Shown here piece by piece: positions 1 through 4,593 of a stretch of 6,521 bases of DNA; the stretch's first letter is position 1, and the number at the start of each line of letters is the position of its first letter. Source of the stretch: Actinomycetes bacterium (GTDB taxonomy: Bacteria > Actinomycetota > Actinomycetes > S36-B12 > UBA10799); the NCBI GenBank assembly GCA_029779995.1, contig JAKOZM010000360.1, positions 1 through 6,521 of the forward strand, given 5' to 3'. Both the position numbers and the translations under genes were made by a program. Under the pieces are notes generated by a model. It was not told the origin of the DNA. It saw only the letters and a list, made by a program, of their open reading frames with translations, and ran no database searches.

Positions 1-2
1 CC

Positions 3-704
3 TCACCGATCCCGTGAGTCCAGCACGACCGCGACCTTGCCGGACGCGGCCATCGCCGCCAACTGCGCGGCGTCACCGCTCGGGACGTCCACCGTGATGA
101 TCGTCTGCGCGCCCTGCCCTGTCGTGTCCGTCCCGGTGAACGTGGACACCACCACCGCCGCGACAGACGTAGGTGCCCCCGGCGTTGCCGCCGGCACCCC
201 CGCCTGGCTCGGGGTCGCCACGATGCGCACCCGGTCCCCCGCCATCAGCTTCGTCCCCGGCATCATCGCCGGCATCACCCCGACGCCGACCAGCGAGTGA
301 CCCGTCCCCGGGATCTGCTTGTCCGTCGTGGAGTCGGTCGTCAACAACGAGCCGGCCGCGACGTCCACGGCCGCGCGTTTGCCGACCAGGTCAGCCAAGG
401 CGCTGGCCGGCACGCTTCGCAGCGCAGGGTCGCTGCCGACCTGCACCGTCACCAGCTGGTCGCGGGTGATGATCGAGCCCCGCTCGATCATCGTGCGTGC
501 CGCGACGACCTGCTTCGCGTTCGTGGTCGCCTGGTGCAGCCACACGTTGCCCAACGCCCCCAGACAGACCAGAGCCGCCATCGCAGCAAACAACCCCCAC
601 CGGCGCCGAGCCTTCGGCGGAGACGGCAGCAGGCCACCCTCGGAACCGACCGGCGTACCGGCACCGTTCAACGGCACCGCAACGCGCTCGACCGTCATCG
701 TCAT
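3..704 (-). CDS. Membrane-anchored SAF-domain protein, CpaB/RcpC-like
   Basis: Single-pass membrane protein of 233 residues with its C-terminal part outside the membrane. A cytoplasmic tail rich in basic residues (KARRRW just before the membrane) leads to one membrane helix at about residues 37-56. A SAF domain follows at about 66-125, with VVAARTMIERGSIITRDQL and the hallmark VGKRAAVDVAAGSLLT. The rest (about 135-233) resembles the second beta-rich region of CpaB/RcpC proteins, with GVGVMP and KLMAGDRVRIVAT. CpaB/RcpC proteins work at the base or outer part of Tad/Flp pili and are thought to bind peptidoglycan or sugar. I prefer the ATG at 704, which has AAGGAAG six bases before it. An ATG at 728 overlaps the previous stop (ATGA) and would add eight residues. 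It is the last gene in the window; pilus ATPase and platform genes would be expected to follow to the left, but none is visible. Confidence 0.85.
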   Translation of the reverse strand: MTMTVERVAVPLNGAGTPVGSEGGLLPSPPKARRRWGLFAAMAALVCLGALGNVWLHQATTNAKQVVAARTMIERGSIITRDQLVTVQVGSDPALRSVPASALADLVGKRAAVDVAAGSLLTTDSTTDKQIPGTGHSLVGVGVMPAMMPGTKLMAGDRVRIVATPSQAGVPAATPGAPTSVAAVVVSTFTGTDTTGQGAQTIITVDVPSGDAAQLAAMAASGKVAVVLDSRDR

Positions 705-710
705 CTCTGG

Positions 711-717
711 CTTCCTT
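711..717 (-). promoter_or_regulatory. Shine-Dalgarno that decides the SAF-protein start
   Basis: AAGGAAG on the minus strand sits six bases before the ATG at 704. The competing ATG at 728 has only a weak upstream sequence but overlaps the TGA of the PKD-like gene, so translational coupling from 728 cannot be excluded. Confidence 0.55.
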
Positions 718-724
718 CCCGCCC

Positions 725-1609
725 TCATTGCTTCAGCACCTGCGCCTCACCGATGGTCACCGGCGCGGTTTGCGTCAGATCCATCGTGATGGTGCCGCTC
801 TCCCCGATCCCCGACCACGTGATCACCCAGTGCGAGGTCGCCCGCACCGTGTAGGTCCCTTGGCGGGTGTAGGTGTGACCACAGGTCGGGGAGGCGGACT
901 TGCCGTAGCTGTCCTCGTACGGTGTTCCTGGGCCGTTGCAAACGACTGGGGCGCTGTCGCCCATGTCCCACGTCACCTTGGTGACCTGGGCGGTCGCTGT
1001 AACCGTCCACCCAGCCGCTGAGGCACTGCGCGTGATCGGCCCCCAGGTGTTGGCGGCCGGCTGATCGACCCACATCCAGTTCGGCACGCCGACCAAGCCA
1101 ATAGACCCCGGCCGAGACTCGGGCACCATTCCGATGGTGATCGCGCGCAGGTTCATCGTGGCGATCGCCTGCCTCGCCAACGTCTCCGGATTGGGCGGCT
1201 GGGGCGGGGCGGTCAACGCCCAGTACTGAATCGTGTAGCCGGCGAGGAAGAGGCCTGGACCGATCTGGTCCGGCACCACGCAGTCATAGATCGCACCGTC
1301 CGTGTGGCCTTGCCAAAGCGGGTCGTTTTGTGGCGGCTGAGGGTCGGACTGCCCGCCAGGGTGGCACTGGACGCCGTTGATGGTGATCCACACGACGGGC
1401 TCACCGCCACCGCCGCCACCACCACCACCGCCGCCACCACCACCACCACCGCCACCACCACCACCACCGTTGCTCCAGAGGATGCAGTAGCCCGTCGAGG
1501 TCCAGGAGAGACAGACCGGCGGATCGGCATGCGCAACGGGAGCCGCAGCGAACAGGGAACCGATAAGTGCAACGAGGGCGGCAAGGACCCCGTGTCCCCG
1601 GGTCAACAT
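725..1609 (-). CDS. Secreted PKD-like protein with 22-residue polyglycine tract
   Basis: Exported protein of 294 residues. MLTRGHG is followed by a hydrophobic stretch and a signal peptidase I site at AHA-DP (after residue 28). A short Cys-containing N-terminal piece (29-47) is followed by 22 consecutive glycines (48-69), then a domain of about 75 residues with cysteines at 82 and 110. The C-terminal half carries PKD-like marks: VTWDMGD (212-218) and GHTYTRQGTYTVRAT (244-258), with Cys 224 and Cys 243 perhaps bridged. PKD domains are beta-sandwiches for extracellular protein or carbohydrate contacts. It has no C-terminal membrane segment or sortase motif. The start is supported by AAGGA (1620-1616) six bases before the ATG and overlaps the lipoprotein stop. 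Its TGA overlaps an ATG of the next gene. Actinomycete clusters of this make-up accompany Tad-like secretion genes, so it may be a surface component of such a machine; that is inference. Confidence 0.85.
   Translation of the reverse strand: MLTRGHGVLAALVALIGSLFAAAPVAHADPPVCLSWTSTGYCILWSNGGGGGGGGGGGGGGGGGGGGGGEPVVWITINGVQCHPGGQSDPQPPQNDPLWQGHTDGAIYDCVVPDQIGPGLFLAGYTIQYWALTAPPQPPNPETLARQAIATMNLRAITIGMVPESRPGSIGLVGVPNWMWVDQPAANTWGPITRSASAAGWTVTATAQVTKVTWDMGDSAPVVCNGPGTPYEDSYGKSASPTCGHTYTRQGTYTVRATSHWVITWSGIGESGTITMDLTQTAPVTIGEAQVLKQ
1403..1468 (-). repeat. Trinucleotide repeat (GGT/GGC)22 coding for polyglycine
   Basis: Twenty-two glycine codons stand in a row, 16 GGT and 6 GGC on the coding strand, with uninterrupted GGT runs of five, five and four. 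Because the unit is three bases, slippage would lengthen or shorten the glycine tract without shifting the frame. The mix of two codons will damp slippage but not prevent it. The tract separates a short N-terminal piece from the rest of the secreted protein and probably acts as a flexible linker. Confidence 0.95.
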
Positions 1610-2214
1610 GTCCCGTCCTTGACTTCAGTGATCCGGCCCACTCGCCACTGGGACGGATCCGAGAGCTTGTAGTTGAGCACTGACACGTCCACGAGAACGT
1701 GCGGCTTCCGTGACGGTGGGACGATCGACTTGCCGTCCTTGTCCACAATGTTCAGGTTGCTCAGGTCCTCGCATACGCGGAAGACAACTTCCGGAACGAT
1801 GGGCGGGGTCTGACTGACCTTGTTGGTCAGATCGACCTTCGTGGTCTTGATCGACAGGACCCCGATGTCTCCAGAGACCTTAGAGTTCACCTCTTGAGCC
1901 GCCCGAAGCGCCTGCAGGCTGGTGTTCTTCTCGGGACCAATTGCCACCGCGTCGAAGCACGTTGAAGGGGTCGCCCTCGGATCGGTGAAGCACGTGATCT
2001 GCGTGCGGAGGTAGTCCCGATAGACCGCTTCGGCGTGCTGAGCGGCTTGGTCCTCCGCTGAGGTCGTTGACGGGGACGGGGACGCGGCCGTCGTTGCGGT
2101 CGCGGCCGCCGTTGTCGTTGCAGTGTTCGCCGTCGGGTTGGCGTTGCCATCTCCCCCGGTGCACGACGCCAGAAGGAGGGCAGCCGTCATGATGCCGGCC
2201 ATCTGCTTGTTCAT
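1603..2214 (-). CDS. Secreted lipoprotein with NTF2-like C-terminal domain (tentative)
   Basis: Membrane-anchored extracytoplasmic lipoprotein, 203 residues. Residues 1-17 form a short signal sequence ending in the lipobox LASC, with the lipidated Cys at 18. A Thr/Ala/Ser/Pro-rich linker runs to about residue 52. The globular part starts with a helix (AEAVYRDYLRTQITCF) and ends in strands around VCEDLSNLNIVDKDGKSIVPP and WRVGRITEVKDGTC. This pattern resembles the NTF2-like lipoproteins common in actinomycetes, though I place it by feel of the sequence only. The mature part has four further cysteines (75, 86, 148 and the last residue), an even number that could form two disulfides. The start is well set: GAGGAG (2225-2220) is five bases before the ATG. 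The stop overlaps the next start by seven bases. GC content looks lower than in rep and parA. Its role in the surface cluster is unknown. Confidence 0.85.
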   Translation of the reverse strand: MNKQMAGIMTAALLLASCTGGDGNANPTANTATTTAAATATTAASPSPSTTSAEDQAAQHAEAVYRDYLRTQITCFTDPRATPSTCFDAVAIGPEKNTSLQALRAAQEVNSKVSGDIGVLSIKTTKVDLTNKVSQTPPIVPEVVFRVCEDLSNLNIVDKDGKSIVPPSRKPHVLVDVSVLNYKLSDPSQWRVGRITEVKDGTC

Positions 2215-2426
2215 ACCTGCTCCTCGAGTTCCGTCAGTTCCCTAAGGCGGTCATTCCTCGTTGTGGGATCAGTATGTCCCAACTCGGCGTCATAGAGGGT
2301 AGCCCTTATGGGCTCACTGGGTTCGGGGGTCGTCAACGAACATCGGTGCCCCTGCCCTTCGATGTCTCGCGTGATGAGCTGCTGAGCCGTTCCATCCCGC
2401 GTGTCCTGAGGGTTATCCGACCACAT
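2211..2426 (-). CDS. Possible small acidic protein, 71 codons, coupled to the lipoprotein gene
   Basis: Unrecognised and uncertain. The frame begins MWSDNPQDTRDGTAQQ and ends LRELTELEEQV. It is acidic and hydrophilic, has one Cys, and has no signal peptide or membrane segment. In favour: it fills the otherwise empty 273-base gap, its TGA overlaps the lipoprotein ATG (ATGA), and the Shine-Dalgarno of the lipoprotein (GAGGAG) sits within its last codons, a common layout for coupled genes. Against: no Shine-Dalgarno precedes its ATG, its third-position GC is only about two thirds, and the frame continues upstream through the XRE gene as a Pro-rich shadow. A 73-codon plus-strand frame covers much of the same DNA (2274-2495). 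It could equally be untranslated leader of the surface-protein operon. Confidence 0.3.
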   Translation of the reverse strand: MWSDNPQDTRDGTAQQLITRDIEGQGHRCSLTTPEPSEPIRATLYDAELGHTDPTTRNDRLRELTELEEQV

Positions 2427-2487
2427 CGGGGTGACATTTGCCCGGTCAGGTGCCCCGCTGTGGATGGTCCTCCCCCGGTCGGGGTGC

Positions 2488-2907
2488 TCAGCTAGACAGG
2501 GCGGCCTGGACGGCCTCGGGGGTGGTGGAGAGGGCTGCCGCGAGGGCGGCGAGGGTTTTGGGGCTTGGGGTTGCGTGGCCGTCGGCTTCCCAGCGTTTAA
2601 CGGTCGAGACACCGCTCTTGGTGGCCGCAGCGAGCTCGTCGACGGAGAGGCCAGCGGCGAATCTGAGCCAGCGAAGATTCGGTCCACTCTCTGGGGGCAG
2701 GAGGAGCTCGCGGGCGTCGACCCCTAGGGCTCGCGCGACGTTGTGAAGGGTCCTAGGACTGCGGGGCCGCGCCTCTCCTCTTTCCCAGCGGGAGACGCGA
2801 TCGCCTGCGGCAAGGCCGACTCGTCGGGCTAGTTCGTTCTGGCTCAGGCCAGCACGTTCGCGGGCACGGCGCAGCGCGTCACCGTCGAGGGCGGGAGCGG
2901 TTTCCAT
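2488..2907 (-). CDS. XRE-type regulator with two tandem HTH domains
   Basis: Cytoplasmic DNA-binding protein, 139 residues from the ATG at 2907. Residues about 10-68 form a classical XRE HTH (LRRARERAGLSQNELARRVG, then RVSRWERGEARPRSPRTL). Residues about 78-136 form a second one (LRWLRFAAGLSVDELAAATK, then VSTVKRWEADGHATPSPKTL). No enzymatic or ligand domain is visible. It lies 30 bases after the stop of the RHH gene and is probably its operon partner. An in-frame GTG at 2919 would add four residues. I prefer the ATG because GGTGGG (2920-2915) stands seven bases before it. Its target could be the rep-parA control region or the downstream surface-protein cluster; the sequence does not say. The family call is firm; the role as regulator of replication or transfer genes is inferred. 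Confidence 0.88.
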   Translation of the reverse strand: METAPALDGDALRRARERAGLSQNELARRVGLAAGDRVSRWERGEARPRSPRTLHNVARALGVDARELLLPPESGPNLRWLRFAAGLSVDELAAATKSGVSTVKRWEADGHATPSPKTLAALAAALSTTPEAVQAALSS

Positions 2908-2914
2908 AGCGGGA

Positions 2915-2920
2915 CCCACC
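2915..2920 (-). promoter_or_regulatory. Shine-Dalgarno that decides the XRE gene start
   Basis: GGTGGG on the minus strand lies seven bases before the ATG at 2907. The upstream in-frame GTG at 2919 overlaps this element and has no Shine-Dalgarno of its own, which favours the ATG. Confidence 0.5.
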
Positions 2921-2937
2921 CTAGGGCTCAGCCCGAC

Positions 2938-3501
2938 TCACTTCCCGGCGGTCTCCTGGGTGGACAGGTAGCGCCGTAGGGCGGCCCCACACAACGCCGA
3001 ACGGGAGGCAGCGCCGTGCTTTTCGGCCAGGGCGTCGATCGCCTCAAGGTTCGTGGAGAGCAGACGCAGTGAGAGCGTGGACAGCGGATCGGGGGTCAGA
3101 GGCCGCGGCGTGCGCCGAACGAAGAGGCCGTCGCTGACCGGCCGGGGACTTGCGTCTGCGAGGAGGGCGTCCAACTCGCTCTCCGTGGCGCTCAGGGCGT
3201 CCAGGAGGACCTCCGGCTGCGACGCACGGTCCTGCCGAGCTCGTTGCCTGATCTGGGCGACCAAGGAGGCCGGCAGAGACAACGTGACGTTGCGCATGGT
3301 CGTGGCGGCACTGCTGGCCGGGCGGGGCGCCGAATGCCTGCCGCTGGGCTTTGCCGGTGCTTGCGCCGGGGGGCGGTCGACGGCGGCCGCCGAGGTCGGC
3401 GCATCGGATAGGTCGCGTGGACGGCGCGCGGGAGGTGGCGGAAGTGCGGCCGTGCGTGAGAGGCCAGGGACAGCGGCGAGAGGGGTTCGTTCGTTGCTCA
3501 T
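2938..3501 (-). CDS. Tandem ribbon-helix-helix protein, likely ParB-type partner of ParA
   Basis: Probable centromere-binding and autoregulatory partner of the upstream ParA, 187 residues. The first 68 residues are Pro/Ala/Arg-rich and likely disordered. An RHH unit follows at about 70-103 (strand RNVTLSLPASL, helix, turn, SQPEVLLDAL). A second lies at about 140-179 (STLSLRLLSTNLEAIDALAEKHG, then SRSALCGAALRRYL), here given only as landmarks. The start is supported by AGGAG (3513-3509) seven bases before the ATG and by the 4-base overlap with parA. RHH proteins such as ParG and omega pair with HTH-less ParA proteins, and ParG has a mobile arginine-containing tail that stimulates its ATPase. 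The long basic tail here could do the same, which is inference. Two RHH units in one chain is unusual, because RHH proteins normally dimerise to build one DNA-binding unit. An alternative internal start at codon 69 would remove the tail but lacks comparable support. Confidence 0.75.
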   Translation of the reverse strand: MSNERTPLAAVPGLSRTAALPPPPARRPRDLSDAPTSAAAVDRPPAQAPAKPSGRHSAPRPASSAATTMRNVTLSLPASLVAQIRQRARQDRASQPEVLLDALSATESELDALLADASPRPVSDGLFVRRTPRPLTPDPLSTLSLRLLSTNLEAIDALAEKHGAASRSALCGAALRRYLSTQETAGK

Positions 3502-4415
3502 GCCGACGCTCCTGCCGTTTGCGCCCGTTCGCGCGCATCGATGCTGGTCAGGATCTCTTGTGTGAGCAGCACGAAGTCTTCTGCAAGGGCTGGGGCCGAC
3601 CCAGGGACCCGCTCCGGCCGGCGGCCTTCTTGGAGCGCCTTCCAGTAGGGCTCGGCTTTGTCGACGGTCTCGGCGACTTCGTGGATCAACATGCCCTTCT
3701 CTTCGGACTCGACGACCGGAGAAAGGGCGTGTCGGATGACCGTCTCGAACATGGGTGCCGCCCCGCCGAGGACCGTGAGAACGTCTTCGGTGGCGTTGCG
3801 TCGAATGACGGTGGCGCCGGCCTCCACGTCGTAGAGCAGGGCGCCCAGGAGTTCCAGTTCCGGGTTGGTATGACGTGCGACGGCGATCTCGCTCGCCAAG
3901 GCGCGCAGGCCCTCGATGCTGGTGCGGCCAGGGCGAGTGGGGACGATGATCCAGCGGGTTGCGGTCAAGGCCAGGCGAAGGAGCAGCGGACGAGTTGGTG
4001 GGGTGTCGATCACGACCAGGTCGTAGTCGGTGGCTGTGCGAGCCAGCGCGTCAGCGAACACGGACGCGACGCCCTGGCCGCGTTTGATCATGCCCGCCAG
4101 CACATCCTCGAGGGTGTCCAATGCCGAACCACCGGTGACGACATCGAGGTTGGGGCGGACGTCCTTCAAAGTCGGGGTGAGCGCGCCGCCTCGGATGAGG
4201 GTGTCGACGAAGTGTCGGCCGTCGTCCGACTCCCCCTTCCACGCGTAGCCGAGGATTTGGCCGGCGTTGGCCTGCGGGTCGAAGTCGACCAACAGGACTC
4301 GCCACCCGGCGACGGCAGCCAACCCAGCGATGTTGCACGCCGTGGTGCTCTTCCCCACCCCGCCCTTGCCGTTGGCCACGGTGACCACGCGGGTCAGTTC
4401 CTCATGTATCGCCAT
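3498..4415 (-). CDS. parA: ParA-family partition ATPase (Walker-type, no N-terminal HTH)
   Basis: ParA/MinD-superfamily ATPase that would bind nucleoid DNA with ATP and move the replicon through its partner protein. From the ATG at 4415 it has 305 residues. The deviant Walker A is NGKGGVGKSTT (residues 15-25, with signature lysine K17 and K22). Walker A' is LLVDFDPQAN (41-50), and Walker B is LVVIDTPP (133-140). Only about ten residues precede the first strand, so there is no N-terminal HTH, as in type Ib ParA proteins. No start has a clear Shine-Dalgarno; ATGs at 4427 and 4424 and a GTG at 4484 are in frame. I chose 4415 because MAIHEELTRVVTVANGKGG matches the usual family beginning. The TGA overlaps the ATG of the next gene (ATGA, 3498-3501), showing translational coupling to a small DNA-binding partner. 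The ATPase call is firm; partition of this replicon is inferred from context. Confidence 0.93.
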   Translation of the reverse strand: MAIHEELTRVVTVANGKGGVGKSTTACNIAGLAAVAGWRVLLVDFDPQANAGQILGYAWKGESDDGRHFVDTLIRGGALTPTLKDVRPNLDVVTGGSALDTLEDVLAGMIKRGQGVASVFADALARTATDYDLVVIDTPPTRPLLLRLALTATRWIIVPTRPGRTSIEGLRALASEIAVARHTNPELELLGALLYDVEAGATVIRRNATEDVLTVLGGAAPMFETVIRHALSPVVESEEKGMLIHEVAETVDKAEPYWKALQEGRRPERVPGSAPALAEDFVLLTQEILTSIDARERAQTAGASA

Positions 4416-4591
4416 AGTGCACATCATGACGCGCGCGGTAGCGCAGATGTTGCCGCCACGCCGTAATGCGCTGGACTGGCGCACGCGACACGGCCCGCGC
4501 TAGTGCGTGCCGTACTGCTTTGCCCTGTAGCTCGCGGTCATCCTTGCCCTAGCGTCTCGCCTTACCTAAAGCGGTAACGCATGCGTTACCG
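4416..4591 (-). promoter_or_regulatory. rep-parA intergenic control region with repeated GCGyTACsGC half-sites
   Basis: This 176-base gap is the only place from which the parA operon can be separately controlled. On the minus strand, half-sites of the form GCGyTACsGC occur in the palindrome (4570-4593) and at 4471-4461 and 4444-4435. The last lies 19 bases before the parA start chosen here, well placed for autoregulation. A weak -10-like TAGGTA follows the palindrome at about 4567-4562, with no good -35. If real, the palindrome would cover the -35 region. A 13-codon ORF (4541-4500, MTASYRAKQYGTH) with AAGG directly before its ATG also lies here, but I do not call it a gene. Confidence 0.4.
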
Positions 4592-4593
4592 CT
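4570..4593. promoter_or_regulatory. Perfect 24-bp palindrome between rep and parA; candidate parS/operator
   Basis: AGCGGTAACGCA is followed directly by its exact reverse complement, giving 24 bp with full dyad symmetry. It overlaps the last two bases of the rep stop codon (TAG at 4594-4592) and lies about 155 bases upstream of parA. Related half-sites occur nearby, written on the minus strand: GCGCTACGGC (4604-4595), GCGCATTACGG (4471-4461) and GCGCTACCGC (4444-4435). Type Ib par operons commonly have a centromere/operator upstream of parA, bound by the RHH partner, and position and symmetry fit that. Alternatives are a hairpin terminator for rep (10-bp stem, only three T after it on the minus strand) or an iteron-like Rep site. 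Confidence 0.6.

Noticed and set aside
1403..1468. Polyglycine repeat as an on/off phase-variation switch
   Set aside because: The repeat unit is three bases, so slippage by whole units keeps the reading frame; only length variation is expected.
2301..2314. Inverted repeat AGCCC-TTAT-GGGCT as a terminator
   Set aside because: The stem is only five base pairs and no T-run follows on either strand.
2476..2487. Hairpin CCCCGACCGGGG just after the XRE stop as a terminator
   Set aside because: It has a four-base-pair stem with a four-base loop and no T-tract. GC-rich DNA gives many such arms by chance.
2274..2495. 73-codon plus-strand frame in the gap before the lipoprotein gene
   Set aside because: It has no convincing ribosome-binding site, no family resemblance and runs against every recognised gene. 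It cannot be excluded, but support is weaker than for the minus-strand frame.
2427..2687. Upstream extension of the 71-codon frame to an ATG at 2687
   Set aside because: This part lies inside the XRE gene in another frame and is a low-complexity Pro/Ser stretch, typical of an out-of-frame reading of GC-rich DNA.
3351..4466. 371-codon plus-strand frame opposite parA
   Set aside because: It is a shadow of parA on the other strand. Its translation has no domain signal, while the minus strand has complete Walker A, A' and B motifs.
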